Shown: positions 23,512 to 32,099 of the stretch, piece after piece | Layout of the letters: each line of letters starts with the position of its first letter | Position numbering within the stretch: the first letter of the stretch is position 1 | Notes under the pieces: generated by a model | Told to the model about the DNA's origin: nothing | Seen by the model: only the letters and a program-made list of their open reading frames with translations | Database searches by the model: none | Made by a program: the position numbers and the translations under genes | Assembly: GCF_018390735.1 (NCBI RefSeq) | Contig: NZ_JAHBCL010000032.1 | Coordinates: 1 to 50,274 of the forward strand | Direction of reading: 5' to 3' | DNA from: Fusibacter paucivorans | GTDB lineage: Bacteria; Bacillota; Clostridia; Peptostreptococcales; Acidaminobacteraceae | Length of the DNA: 50,274 nucleotides

Positions 23512-24336
23512 ATGCCATATTTAACATTTGAGGGAAAGAAAGTTTATTTTGAAAAGCATGGTGAGGGTGAGCAGACGCTGATGTTTCTCAACGGCATTAT
23601 GATGAGTACGGCGAGTTGGCAGGCATTTGTCGATTATTTTTCAAAGCGCTATACACTGGTCTTAATCGACTTCTTTGATCAGGGAAAATCAGAGTATCTC
23701 GAAGGTGCTTCCTATACGCAGGATCTTCAGGTTTCGCTGGTGGCGCATGCCATTGAAGCGCTATCGCTTCAAAGGGTACTGCTCGTCGGCATCTCTTATG
23801 GCGGTGAAGTTGCGATGAAAGTTGCAGCACGACACGGCAGCGCTTTAGAAGGACTGGTGCTCGCCAATACGACTGCTTATACAGACCCTCAGCTCAAAAC
23901 GATCGGCGACAGCTGGAATTACGCTGCATCGACGCGAGACGGCAGTATTTTCTTCAAAGCGACGATCCCTCCGATTTATTCGGCGACTTTTTATGAAGCG
24001 AAGCTCGACTGGCTCACGGCAAGAGAAAAAATGTTTACGGAAAATTTGACACCGGCATGGTATGATGGTTTTACAAGACTCGTCGACAGTGCGGCAAAGC
24101 ATAATGCACTTGAAGAACTTGCTGCAATTACCTGTCCTGTCCTCCTCATTGGAGCCGATCAGGATCAGATAACGCCGCTCAGATGTCAACGACAGCTGCA
24201 ATCGATGCTCAAGGACGCGAAATTTGCGGTTATTCAGGGATGCGGTCATGCTTCCATGTATGAAAAACCCACAGAATTCGTGGCATTGATTGATGGCTTC
24301 GCGCAAGTAATGTCGACGTCGTTTAATATTCTTTAG
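23512..24336 (+). CDS. alpha/beta hydrolase, second copy
   Basis: A 274-residue alpha/beta hydrolase with FLNGIMMSTASWQ as the oxyanion region, LIDFFDQGKSE, the nucleophile elbow GISYGGE, GADQDQITPL (Asp) and QGCGHASMYEKP (His). It differs enough from the preceding hydrolase to be an old duplication or an independent family member. ATG 23512 follows GGAG at 8-nt spacing; the in-frame TTG 23500 is unlikely. It is the last gene of the transporter operon. The substrate is unknown. Confidence 0.82.
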   Translation: MPYLTFEGKKVYFEKHGEGEQTLMFLNGIMMSTASWQAFVDYFSKRYTLVLIDFFDQGKSEYLEGASYTQDLQVSLVAHAIEALSLQRVLLVGISYGGEVAMKVAARHGSALEGLVLANTTAYTDPQLKTIGDSWNYAASTRDGSIFFKATIPPIYSATFYEAKLDWLTAREKMFTENLTPAWYDGFTRLVDSAAKHNALEELAAITCPVLLIGADQDQITPLRCQRQLQSMLKDAKFAVIQGCGHASMYEKPTEFVALIDGFAQVMSTSFNIL

Positions 24337-24380
24337 GAAAAAAACGCAGTGAATGGTTATATTAATAAGTCTTACGCATT

Positions 24381-24436
24381 GGTATCGGTAAGATGGTTGG
24401 TGGATACCTGCTTAAGTGCAGGGACATTCATTTTTT
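24381..24436 (+). terminator. possible terminator after the transporter operon
   Basis: Two competing hairpins, GGTATC/GATACC (24381-24408) and CCTGC/GCAGG (24407-24422), are followed by ACATTCATTTTTT. The stem is short but the T run is good. Confidence 0.45.
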
Positions 24437-24461
24437 AAAGGATGGCAGTTAGTGCATCGTT

Positions 24462-24509
24462 AAAGAGGTTGTTGCATAAACGTTTGTTTGTGAAACAGCC
24501 TCTTTTGCT
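24462..24509 (+). terminator. second terminator after the transporter operon
   Basis: AAAGAGGTTGTT (24462-24473) pairs with AACAGCCTCTTT (24494-24505), one G-U pair, followed by TTGC. This is a 12-bp stem with a short T tail. Confidence 0.65.
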
Positions 24510-24573
24510 ATTATGTAAATGCCACATGTACGATAAGATCAATTGTCATTAATCGCTGAGACGAAAACGTAAA

Positions 24574-24601
24574 TTGAATTATCGCCAAGATAGATTATAA
24601 T
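24574..24601 (+). promoter_or_regulatory. promoter candidate for the flippase pair
   Basis: TTGAAT (24574-24579), a 16-bp spacer and TATAAT (24596-24601), about 175 bp before the first flippase start. The leader between holds no gene I can support. Confidence 0.55.
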
Positions 24602-24777
24602 AGTAAAGTAAGCATTCAAAGAAATATGGTGCCCCTATAGCGTAACGAAGCGCTTACCCATAGACTGCTTACAAACAATTGGATATTAAGTGTATGGACT
24701 TTAAGGCGAGTATAAATTTACTACGAAACAAAGGCGAAAATTATCACAAGGTTTAATACAGGACAGTTGAGGACATC

Positions 24778-26325
24778 ATGAAAAACAAATTTGCAAAAGA
24801 ATTGGGTATGCTGGGGGTTATCGGCATCCTCATTAAAATTATCGGTTCCTTCTACAGGGTGCCGCTAGCTTACATTATGAGTGAAGAGGCGGTAAGCTAC
24901 TATGCCATTGCCTATCCATGGTACCTGACACTCATTGTCATTTCCACAACAGCATTGCCGGCAGTTGTGTCAAAACTCACAGCAGAAGCAAGTGCGCTTG
25001 GTGATGAGACGCTGCAATACGATACCTTTGTTATTGCCAAAAAGCTCATGATGCTGTTCGGCGGTTTTACGCTATTGTGCTTGAGCGTTGGTGCGAAAGG
25101 GATTACAGCCTTTTTAGGCTATCCCCAAAGTTTTAATTCATTTGTCGTTCTTGGGATTGCATCTTTCTTCGTTGCACTGAACTCAGCTTACAGAGGGCTT
25201 TTTCAAGGGACACAGCATATGAACCATTTTGGCTATTCACAGCTGGTTGAGCAATTGGGCAGAGTGTGCCTTGGATTACTAATGGTTTGGGGCTTTGTAA
25301 AAATCGGCTTGGGAGATGGTATGGTAGCGGCAGCAGGGACATCAGGCGCCGCTTACGGTGCCATTGTAAGCTGGCTCTTTGCCCTCTGGGTCTACAAAAG
25401 GGAATATAAGCCGCATAAGGCGTTACTAAGAGATCACCAAGCGCTTGTGAAGCATATCATCAAGATGGCTATCCCCATTGCATTGGGGGCTTCGATTTTC
25501 CCGCTCCTGACGATTATTGATTCGACGATGGTGATTGCAAGACTGCGTGCGACGGGTTTTGGCGATGAGGCGGGGGTTATGTACACCTATCTGTCATTTT
25601 ATGGCGCGCCGATCATCGGCATTGCCGAAGCGGTGATCATTGCTCTACAGGTCAGTCTGCTGCCAATGATTTCAAGAAGCTTTACATTAAAGGATTCGAG
25701 ACTGGATCGTCAAATTTATTTGGGCATTCGGCTGTCTGTATTTATTGGACTGCCAATGTCGCTGGGCATGGCTGGATTATCTGAACCCATCTTGCTGTTG
25801 CTGTATCCTTCAAAAGCTGAACTGATGGGAGATGCAGGTGTTGTCTTAATGTGGCTGGGACTCGGCGTCGTCTTTTTATCTGTTTATCAAGCGACGACCG
25901 GCATGCTTCAAGGCGTCGGCAAGTATAAAATACCGGTGATTAACCTTGTCATTGGCGCATGTGTGAAAGTCGTGCTCGGCTATGTACTGCTGGGAATTCC
26001 GTCAATTAATGTCAATGGTGCTGCGATTTCGACGCTGGTGGCGTACACAATCGCGGCTGTACTGAATGTTATCGCCCTGACGAAGACGGTGGTGATGCCT
26101 CGGGGATTTATACTGCAAATGATCAAAATTGTGATTGCCAATGTGGCAATGCTGGCAGTAGCCAAAGAAAGCTTCAGATTGATGACGCCGATTATTGGCT
26201 TTCGATTAGGTCTTATTACATCTATTTTACTGGCAGCGATCACATATGTTATTTTAACATTCCTGCTTAAATTGATTGTCAAACAAGATTTAGAAAATAT
26301 GGAAGGACATCATTCAACCTTATGA
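24778..26325 (+). CDS. polysaccharide/lipid flippase (MurJ/SpoVB-like, MOP superfamily)
   Basis: A 515-residue integral membrane protein of the MVF/polysaccharide-biosynthesis branch of the MOP superfamily, predicted to flip a lipid-linked cell-envelope precursor. The N-terminus GVIGILIKIIGSFYRVPLAYIM and the region YYAIAYPWYLTLIVISTTALPAVVSKL are typical of the SpoVB/YtgP group. About 13-14 hydrophobic segments span the whole length. GTTGAGG stands before the ATG. The gene overlaps its paralogue by 4 nt (ATGA), so the two are coupled. Which lipid-linked substrate (peptidoglycan lipid II or another polymer) is not decidable. Confidence 0.85.
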   Translation: MKNKFAKELGMLGVIGILIKIIGSFYRVPLAYIMSEEAVSYYAIAYPWYLTLIVISTTALPAVVSKLTAEASALGDETLQYDTFVIAKKLMMLFGGFTLLCLSVGAKGITAFLGYPQSFNSFVVLGIASFFVALNSAYRGLFQGTQHMNHFGYSQLVEQLGRVCLGLLMVWGFVKIGLGDGMVAAAGTSGAAYGAIVSWLFALWVYKREYKPHKALLRDHQALVKHIIKMAIPIALGASIFPLLTIIDSTMVIARLRATGFGDEAGVMYTYLSFYGAPIIGIAEAVIIALQVSLLPMISRSFTLKDSRLDRQIYLGIRLSVFIGLPMSLGMAGLSEPILLLLYPSKAELMGDAGVVLMWLGLGVVFLSVYQATTGMLQGVGKYKIPVINLVIGACVKVVLGYVLLGIPSINVNGAAISTLVAYTIAAVLNVIALTKTVVMPRGFILQMIKIVIANVAMLAVAKESFRLMTPIIGFRLGLITSILLAAITYVILTFLLKLIVKQDLENMEGHHSTL

Positions 26326-28010
26326 AAAACAAATTTGCAAAGCAATTAGGATTTTTAGGCATCGTGGGTATCTTAATTAAGATTATCGGTGCATTGTATC
26401 GCGTGCCGCTTGGCAACTTTATGACAAATAATGCGGTGACGTATTACGCAATTGCCTATCCGTGGTATACGGCACTGATTGTCATTTCAACGTCTGCCTT
26501 GCCTGCTGTCATTGCAAAGCTAACAGCTGAGGCCGGTGCAAAAACGGCGATGGATGAGCAACTGACGATCTTTGAAGTCAGCAAACGTTTAATGATGCTC
26601 TTTGGTATTTTCACCTTTATATTCCTCATTTTAGGGGCTAAGATCATCTCTGGTATCAATGGTTATCCTGAAAGCGTCTATTCGTTTTACGTCTTGGGGA
26701 TCGCATCTTTCTTTGTTGCGCTCAATGCAGCATACCGTGGGTTCTTTCAAGGAACGCAGCATTTAGAGTGGTTTGGTATTTCACAACTCTTAGAGCAGCT
26801 TGGTCGTGTTATTTGCGGTTTGCTGGCCGTTGCGGCTATGGTAATCTTTACTGGTGTCGATGCTTATACGGCAGCAGCAGGAACTTCGGGCGCGGCATTC
26901 GGTGCTGTTGTAAGCTGGATATATTCCACTAGTCGCTATAAAAAGAGCTATAAGCGCGTCACTGTGAAGCTGAGTGACTATAAGCCGTTGATTGTTAAAG
27001 TTATCAAAATGGTAATCCCCATCGCTATAGGCGCATCAATTATGCCGCTCCTATCGATTATTGATTCAACCATGATCGTCGCACGGCTGCGTTCCATTGG
27101 CTTTGGAGATCAGTCTGGCGTTATGTTTACCTATATTCAGTTTTATTCGGTACCGATTATCAATTTAGCGCAAGTGATTTTCACAGCGCTTCAAGTTAGT
27201 CTCCTGCCGATGATTACCCGTGCTTATACGGTTAAGCATCCAAAGCTCGCCGAAAAAGTATATTATGGCGTTCTGCTGTCCATTGCACTTGGACTTCCTA
27301 TGGGGCTCGGCATTTTTGGGTTTGCAGAGCAGATTTTATTATTTTTATACCCGGCGAAAGCAGAAACCATTGTTGAAGCGACCCCGGTACTTGCGATTCT
27401 AGGCCTTGGCGTCGTCTTTTTATCAATTTATCAAGCCAGTACGGGGATCCTGCAAGGGCTTGATCAGTATAAGAAACCTGTGCGCAATCTCTTTGTTGGG
27501 GCTGTCGTCAAAATTATTCTGGCCTATATTCTTTTGGGAATGGTAGATGTCAATATCAAAGGAGCGGCGATTTCGACACTTACAGCGTATGCGATTGCGG
27601 CGCTTCTCAACTTATCCGTACTTTTCAAAGGGCTTAAGTGTCCGGCGGTTATTTTGAAAAAGGGTGCCGGGGTTATTGCTGCCAATATCGTGATGATCGT
27701 TTCTGCTAAGGGACTATATGCGATTGTTTCACAGCATGCCGGCATGCGCGTTTCGTTACTGCTCAGTATTCTTGCGGCAGTTGTGATCTATGCGCTTTTG
27801 ATCTTCAAAACAAACCTTATTTCGCTGAAAGCGCTACAGGCTTTTGAAGAAGAGCCTTTTGAAGAAGAGCCTTTTGAAGAAGAGCCTTTTGAAGCAGCAG
27901 ATCAAGATATGACTTTAGAAAATAATGAAAGTGCATCAATGAAAGCGGCAGTGTCTGAAACAGAATCGGAAGCAGTTCAAGATAAATCAAAGGAAAGCGA
28001 AAACAAATAG
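26322..28010 (+). CDS. polysaccharide/lipid flippase, second copy with acidic C-terminal tail
   Basis: A 562-residue paralogue of the preceding gene, clearly similar along its length (N-terminus KNKFAKQLGFLGIVGILIKIIGALYRVPLG, then NAVTYYAIAYPWYTALIVISTSALPAVIAKL). It carries an additional cytoplasmic C-terminal tail of about 60 residues that is rich in Glu, Asp, Ser and Lys and begins with three exact repeats of FEEEP. The core has the same 13-14 membrane segments. The tail probably arose by repeat expansion. The start overlaps the upstream stop by 4 nt. A bidirectional terminator follows. Confidence 0.85.
   Translation: MKNKFAKQLGFLGIVGILIKIIGALYRVPLGNFMTNNAVTYYAIAYPWYTALIVISTSALPAVIAKLTAEAGAKTAMDEQLTIFEVSKRLMMLFGIFTFIFLILGAKIISGINGYPESVYSFYVLGIASFFVALNAAYRGFFQGTQHLEWFGISQLLEQLGRVICGLLAVAAMVIFTGVDAYTAAAGTSGAAFGAVVSWIYSTSRYKKSYKRVTVKLSDYKPLIVKVIKMVIPIAIGASIMPLLSIIDSTMIVARLRSIGFGDQSGVMFTYIQFYSVPIINLAQVIFTALQVSLLPMITRAYTVKHPKLAEKVYYGVLLSIALGLPMGLGIFGFAEQILLFLYPAKAETIVEATPVLAILGLGVVFLSIYQASTGILQGLDQYKKPVRNLFVGAVVKIILAYILLGMVDVNIKGAAISTLTAYAIAALLNLSVLFKGLKCPAVILKKGAGVIAANIVMIVSAKGLYAIVSQHAGMRVSLLLSILAAVVIYALLIFKTNLISLKALQAFEEEPFEEEPFEEEPFEAADQDMTLENNESASMKAAVSETESEAVQDKSKESENK
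27842..27886 (+). repeat. three perfect 15-bp tandem repeats in the flippase tail
   Basis: TTTTGAAGAAGAGCC is present three times head to tail, with a partial fourth copy. It encodes FEEEP repeats and keeps frame because the unit is 15 bp, so copy number could vary between strains. Confidence 0.9.
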
Positions 28011-28071
28011 GAAACGAAAACAAATTAAGAAGTCAAAGTAAGAATGCTCAATCGTATAAAGACAGCATTAA

Positions 28072-28102
28072 AAACGCCCGCGGTTTGAAACTGCGGGCGT
28101 TT
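28072..28102. terminator. bidirectional terminator between the flippases and the decarboxylase
   Basis: AAACGCCCGC (28072-28081) pairs with GCGGGCGTTT (28093-28102), with further pairing in the loop. A and T runs on the two sides let it serve both converging genes. Confidence 0.85.
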
Positions 28103-28159
28103 AATATATCAATGATCGCTAAATTAGAATGTTGCGTGATATGATTTAGCTTTTTATGT

Positions 28160-29638
28160 CTATTTTAAAGATTTAATGGGACGTTCTTTAATCACTTTAA
28201 TGTAGTTGACCTGCGGATCTTCCATCCCTGTAAGAATACTGTGAGATGCTTTAAACAGCTTAACCTGTGCCACGACGGATTCGTTGATGCGTTCGCCATA
28301 GCTGACCACCGGAATTCCCGGAGGGTAGGCCATGATCGCTTCACCGCTGATACGGCCGACGCTGTCTTCAAAGCGTACCATCTCCTTTTCAGCATAAAAG
28401 GCATCACGCGGTGTCATAACGACTTTCGGAAAGTGAAGGTCAATCTTTTGATAGTCGAGACGGCCGCGGTTAAAACGCTTGCTGATATCTTTCAATGCAG
28501 CAATCAATGCGTTTGCATTGTCATAAGTGTCGCCAACGCTGAAAATCGCGAGGGAGTTGTACATGTCGCCGGTTTCCATTTGAATATTGTACTCATCGCG
28601 GAGAAGGTCGTATAGCTCCATGCCGTTAAGTCCCATATCACGCGTTGTAACAGAGAGCTTTGTCGTATCGAATTTAAAGATGCCGGGTGTGCCCACCGCT
28701 TCGTAGCCGATGCAGTAACAGCCTGGGATATCGTTAATCGCTGCCCGTGTATAGTCTGCAATTTCCATAACATGCGAGAGGACTTCACGACCTTCTGTCG
28801 CCAGCATTTTTCTGGCGACATCCAGTGATCCCATCAGTAAATAAGAGGGGCTGGTCGTCTGCATGAGGTTAATGACTTTGCGAACATACATTGGATCAAC
28901 ACGCTTTGCGTTGACGAGCAGTGCTGAGCTTTGTGTCAATGAGCCGCCGGTCTTGTGAAGGCTGACGGCGGCCATATCGGCACCAGCCTGCATGGCGCTC
29001 ATGGGGAAGTCCTCATGAAATGAAAAGTGGGTTCCGTGCGCTTCATCGACGATAACTGTGAGATCATTGCGATGACAATAGTCGACGAGCTCGGCAAGAT
29101 TGCAAGTTGCGCCATAGTACGTCGGGTTGACGATCAGGACAGTTTTGGCTTCCGGATGTGCTTCGTGCGCCTCGATGAGACTTTCGATGGTGACATTATG
29201 GCAGACGCCCATTTCATCGTCGATAACGGGATTCATGTAAACGGGTTCCGCACCGCAGAGAATGAGGCCGTTAATGGCTGATTTATGTGAATTCCTTGGT
29301 AAAATGATTTTTTGTCCGCAGGTAACGGTTGCCATAATCATTGCCTGAACGGCAAATGAAGTACCGCCGACGATGAAAAAGGCATTATCGGCACCAAAGG
29401 CATCGGCCATAAGGGCTTCGCCTTCTTTAATAACACTGACGGGATTGCCAAGGAAGTCGAGTGGTTTCATTGAATTAACGTCGAGTTCCATCATGGCTTC
29501 GCCAAAGTAATTTGTATATTCGTTAAGGCCTTTGCCGTGTTTGTGACCGGGAACGTCAAAGGGAACGACGTTTTTTTCCCGATACGCTTTCATTGCGCTA
29601 AAGACCGGTGTTTTCGTTTGATCTAGTAAATGTTTCAT
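28160..29638 (-). CDS. Orn/Lys/Arg decarboxylase family protein (PLP-dependent)
   Basis: A 492-residue fold-type I PLP enzyme of the Orn/Lys/Arg decarboxylase family, close in size to the Bacillus-type SpeA (arginine decarboxylase). It starts with the substrate-side block VVPFDVPGHKHGKGLNEY. VGGTSFAVQAMIMATV precedes the PLP-phosphate site, IVDEAHGTHFSFH contains the PLP-stacking His and Asp, and SLHKTGGSLTQSSALL carries the Schiff-base Lys. It lacks the N-terminal response-regulator-like domain of the enterobacterial inducible enzymes. The amino acid (Arg, Lys or Orn) cannot be fixed from sequence. GAGGAGACG stands 4-5 nt before ATG 29638. Two candidate promoters and a 31-codon upstream ORF lie in front. 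Confidence 0.88.
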   Translation of the reverse strand: MKHLLDQTKTPVFSAMKAYREKNVVPFDVPGHKHGKGLNEYTNYFGEAMMELDVNSMKPLDFLGNPVSVIKEGEALMADAFGADNAFFIVGGTSFAVQAMIMATVTCGQKIILPRNSHKSAINGLILCGAEPVYMNPVIDDEMGVCHNVTIESLIEAHEAHPEAKTVLIVNPTYYGATCNLAELVDYCHRNDLTVIVDEAHGTHFSFHEDFPMSAMQAGADMAAVSLHKTGGSLTQSSALLVNAKRVDPMYVRKVINLMQTTSPSYLLMGSLDVARKMLATEGREVLSHVMEIADYTRAAINDIPGCYCIGYEAVGTPGIFKFDTTKLSVTTRDMGLNGMELYDLLRDEYNIQMETGDMYNSLAIFSVGDTYDNANALIAALKDISKRFNRGRLDYQKIDLHFPKVVMTPRDAFYAEKEMVRFEDSVGRISGEAIMAYPPGIPVVSYGERINESVVAQVKLFKASHSILTGMEDPQVNYIKVIKERPIKSLK

Positions 29639-29701
29639 TTATCGTCTCCTCTCCTGCATGGATTTTAAAATGATTTCCTTTATAATTGCCAATGATTGAT
29701 T

Positions 29702-29730
29702 TTTATATTAAACGTATTTGCAAATGTAAA
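29702..29730 (-). promoter_or_regulatory. proximal promoter of the decarboxylase gene
   Basis: Minus strand TTTACA (29730-29725), 17-bp spacer, TATAAA (29707-29702). It overlaps no coding sequence but lies just after the stop codon of the upstream ORF. Confidence 0.5.
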
Positions 29731-29733
29731 ATC

Positions 29734-29829
29734 TTAATGATAGACGGGGGTGTGAGGAGAAATATAAGTCCAGAATAATATTGTGGACGACTCTGTTAAA
29801 TAGCCGTCGTATACCGTGTGAATTCTCAT
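29734..29829 (-). CDS. 31-codon upstream ORF in the decarboxylase leader
   Basis: ATG 29829 follows AAGAAGGGGGT at about 5-nt spacing and opens a 31-codon frame ending in TAA 29736-29734. The peptide begins MRIHTVYDGYLTESSTIL and ends with SPHTPVYH. It is rich in Tyr, Thr, His and Trp. It lies between a strong distal promoter (29927-29953) and the decarboxylase, with its stop 95 nt before that gene. A short translated ORF ahead of a polyamine-pathway decarboxylase recalls speFL upstream of speF in enterobacteria, an arrest peptide that senses ornithine. No sequence similarity to that peptide is claimed. Confidence 0.5.
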   Translation of the reverse strand: MRIHTVYDGYLTESSTILFWTYISPHTPVYH

Positions 29830-29926
29830 GTGGACCCCCTTCTTTAAATTTCCGTTATTTTACTTAAAATATTAACCCTTAAGTATACTAATACTAATTT
29901 TTTCACAAGTTCAATTATAACAGAAA

Positions 29927-29953
29927 ATTATAGAAATACTAGTGTTTTGTCAA
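29927..29953 (-). promoter_or_regulatory. distal promoter upstream of the decarboxylase leader
   Basis: Minus strand TTGACA (29953-29948) with TATAAT (29932-29927) at 15 bp, or TAATTT at 17 bp. It would drive transcription through the 31-codon ORF into the decarboxylase gene. Confidence 0.55.
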
Positions 29954-30173
29954 TTTTTTTTGAAGATTTTTTCAGATGCCGTTTTCGCGTTTTTGAGTTT
30001 AAAATATTAAGGCATTTCCTTTCTAAAACCAAACTTTTGCAGAAATTATTAGAAAATTCGGACGGATTTTGCCGTGACATGCCCTGCATAAAAAACCACT
30101 GCACTTTTAGGCGGTTGTGTGCAAACGATGATAAAGTGTCAGAAGTCGCCTTTTATTTATGCGCTATTTGTGC

Positions 30174-30216
30174 AAAAAAAAACAAACGCTTTTGAATGGC
30201 GGTCAAAAGCGTTTGT
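30174..30216 (-). terminator. strong minus-strand terminator with no visible gene upstream
   Basis: ACAAACGCTTTTGA (30182-30195) pairs perfectly with TCAAAAGCGTTTGT (30203-30216) around a 7-nt loop. On the minus strand it is followed by eight T. The minus-strand transcript it ends would come from 30217-30430, where I find no coding sequence. Confidence 0.75.
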
Positions 30217-30389
30217 CCGAGTGACACACAGATGTACAAATTTCGAAATGAAAGCGATGCTGTTCATTTCGCTAAAGCAATAAGTATTAAAGAAAATTGA
30301 TTTGAGGGTATTGGTAGATTACCCTAAAAATTAACATTTAAACAAAAAAAGAAAAAAAGACTTTTTTTAAATTAATTTTTTTTAAAATA
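30217..30389. other. non-coding region with hairpins upstream of the ilv promoter
   Basis: It contains a 9-bp hairpin (CGAAATGAA 30244-30252 with TTCATTTCG 30263-30271) and a GGGTA/TACCC inverted repeat near 30307-30325, then AT-rich DNA. No ORF is supportable. The stretch 29954-30173 is also without a recognisable gene. Confidence 0.5.
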
Positions 30390-30418
30390 TTGACAAAAAG
30401 CGGTTTTATCGTTATAAT
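30390..30418 (+). promoter_or_regulatory. consensus promoter of the ilv operon
   Basis: TTGACA (30390-30395), a 17-bp spacer and TATAAT (30413-30418): a perfect sigma-A promoter ahead of the T-box leader. Confidence 0.85.
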
Positions 30419-30429
30419 CACTGGTAATT

Positions 30430-30752
30430 AAATGATTCTTTAAACACGTTTTGTTTCATTTAACCACAATTTGATAGACCATCAAAAGATGTTGATGGAG
30501 ACTGTCGCAATTTTTAACGTTTTAGCGAGCCGCAGTATGGTGAAAGTGTGGTAACGGGCCTTTGTGATTATCCCTCCTGAATCGGAATTCTGAAAGCATT
30601 ATAAGAGTAGGAGTTCTCGGGTTCTCCCGTTATCGAGATAAGGTTCGCCGAAAGGCCGACTGTAATAAAGTGTAGCTTTTAGCTAAATCAGGGTGGTACC
30701 GCGGAAAAATTTTCGTCCCTATAGTCAAGTCAATTGATTATAGGGACTTTTT
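30430..30752 (+). promoter_or_regulatory. T-box riboswitch of the ilv operon
   Basis: A tRNA-sensing leader that lets transcription proceed when the cognate tRNA is uncharged. The conserved T-box core AGGGTGGTACCGCG is at 30690-30703. Stem I with the distal motif (GAGCCGCAG, TATGGTGAAAG, GTAACGGG) spans about 30500-30590. The terminator GTCCCTATA (30715-30723) / TATAGGGAC (30739-30747) ends in TTTTT. In the expected specifier region around 30561-30580 stand ATT (30567-30569) and ATC (30570-30572), both isoleucine codons. So isoleucine sensing is likely, but I did not fold the RNA to prove the register. Confidence 0.92.
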
Positions 30753-30828
30753 AATACCTCTAAATCAAGAACTTGAACCTAAAAATTTGGGTCTGATATC
30801 CGGTTAGATGATTGATTGGGAGGTCAAT

Positions 30829-31071
30829 ATGGTTAAGAAAATTTATGCGAGCACAGAGAATGGTGTACACTCATTGATGAACGTCGTCAGCACACTAAGA
30901 AGAAAAGAATTTGACGTGGTGGGCGTCAGTATGGATTATGTGGATGATCAAAAAGCGGAACTTTGTATCACACTTCGGGAAAAAGCAAAACTCAACGCGG
31001 AGTATGCGAAGTACCAGCTTGAGAAAATAATAGACATTCAAAATATTATGATTGGTGGAGGAGAACAGTAA
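30829..31071 (+). CDS. short ACT-domain protein, AHAS small (regulatory) subunit-like
   Basis: An 80-residue protein consisting of a single ACT-like beta-alpha-beta fold: [25 protein letters not shown], then [31 protein letters not shown]. It resembles the short IlvM-type regulatory subunit of acetohydroxyacid synthase, and its position before ilvC and ilvB supports this. Binding of a branched-chain amino acid would tune the large subunit encoded by ilvB. ATG 30829 has GGGAGG 7 nt upstream; TTG/ATG codons further upstream are not needed. The stop overlaps the ilvC start (TAATG). Confidence 0.75.
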   Translation: MVKKIYASTENGVHSLMNVVSTLRRKEFDVVGVSMDYVDDQKAELCITLREKAKLNAEYAKYQLEKIIDIQNIMIGGGEQ

Positions 31072-32063
31072 TGAGAGCTTATTACAAGGAAGACGTCGCA
31101 ACACAATTGCTAAATGACAAGAAAGTAGCGGTAATTGGTTACGGATCGCAAGGTCACGCACATGCTTTAAATATGAAGGATAGTGGTGTCAATGTTTGTG
31201 TCGGTTTATACGAAGGCAGCAAGTCGAAAGCGAAAGCTGAAGCAGAGGGTCTTGAAGTACTTTCAGTATCGGAAGCTGTAAAACAGTCTGATGTTGTTAT
31301 GATCTTGATTCCCGATGAGAAACAACGCAAAGTTTACGAAGCAGAAATTAAGCCATACTTAACAGCAGGCAAGGCACTGGCTTTTGCACATGGCTTTAAT
31401 ATTCACTTTACGCAAATTACGCCAAGCAAAGATGTTGATGTCTTCATGGTAGCGCCAAAAGGTCCTGGTCACCTAGTAAGACGCGTCTACCAAGATGGCA
31501 AAGGCGTGCCATGTCTGTTTGCCGTTTATCAAGATGCAACAGGCAATGCCACTTCACTGGCGCTTGAATATGCAAATGCCATTGGTGGTACAAGAGCTGG
31601 TGTTATGGAAACGACGTTCCAAGAAGAAACAGAAACGGATCTCTTCGGTGAACAAGCTGTATTATGCGGTGGTGTTTCTTCGCTGATCAAAGCTGGTTTT
31701 GAGACGCTTGTCAATGCTGGTTACCAACCGGAAGTTGCATACTTTGAATGTGTCCATGAAATGAAGCTCATCGTAGACTTGATTTATGAAGGCGGTTTTG
31801 AAAAAATGCGCTACTCTGTCAGTGATACAGCTGAGTATGGCGATTATATGATTGGACCTCGTATTATTACGGATGATACAAAAGCTGAAATGCGCCAAGT
31901 CTTAAAAGAAATCCAAACTGGCGAATTTGCACAAAAATTCTTATTGGAAAATGAATTAAATCGTCCAATGTACAATCGAATCGTAGCAAATGAGCTCGAA
32001 CATCCGGTTGTAGAAGTCGGTAGACGTCTTAGAAAGATGATGGCTTGGGTCGAAGAGGAATAA
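31071..32063 (+). CDS. ilvC: ketol-acid reductoisomerase
   Basis: IlvC isomerises and reduces acetolactate or acetohydroxybutyrate, the second common step to valine, leucine and isoleucine. The 330-residue length marks a class I enzyme. The Rossmann motif [19 protein letters not shown] is followed by the cofactor loop [13 protein letters not shown], whose Ser residues normally hold the NADPH phosphate. The metal and substrate region shows [29 protein letters not shown] and the late SDTAEYG. GGAGGAG precedes ATG 31071, which overlaps the preceding stop. Confidence 0.95.
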   Translation: MRAYYKEDVATQLLNDKKVAVIGYGSQGHAHALNMKDSGVNVCVGLYEGSKSKAKAEAEGLEVLSVSEAVKQSDVVMILIPDEKQRKVYEAEIKPYLTAGKALAFAHGFNIHFTQITPSKDVDVFMVAPKGPGHLVRRVYQDGKGVPCLFAVYQDATGNATSLALEYANAIGGTRAGVMETTFQEETETDLFGEQAVLCGGVSSLIKAGFETLVNAGYQPEVAYFECVHEMKLIVDLIYEGGFEKMRYSVSDTAEYGDYMIGPRIITDDTKAEMRQVLKEIQTGEFAQKFLLENELNRPMYNRIVANELEHPVVEVGRRLRKMMAWVEEE

Positions 32064-32099
32064 TCGGCTAAAGCACTGTTATGTTAAGGGGATAATTGA

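Noticed and set aside
29947-30195. Plus-strand 82-codon frame upstream of the ilv region
   Set aside because: No ribosome binding site, Phe/Cys/Lys-rich low-quality composition, and it overlaps the minus-strand promoter of the decarboxylase.
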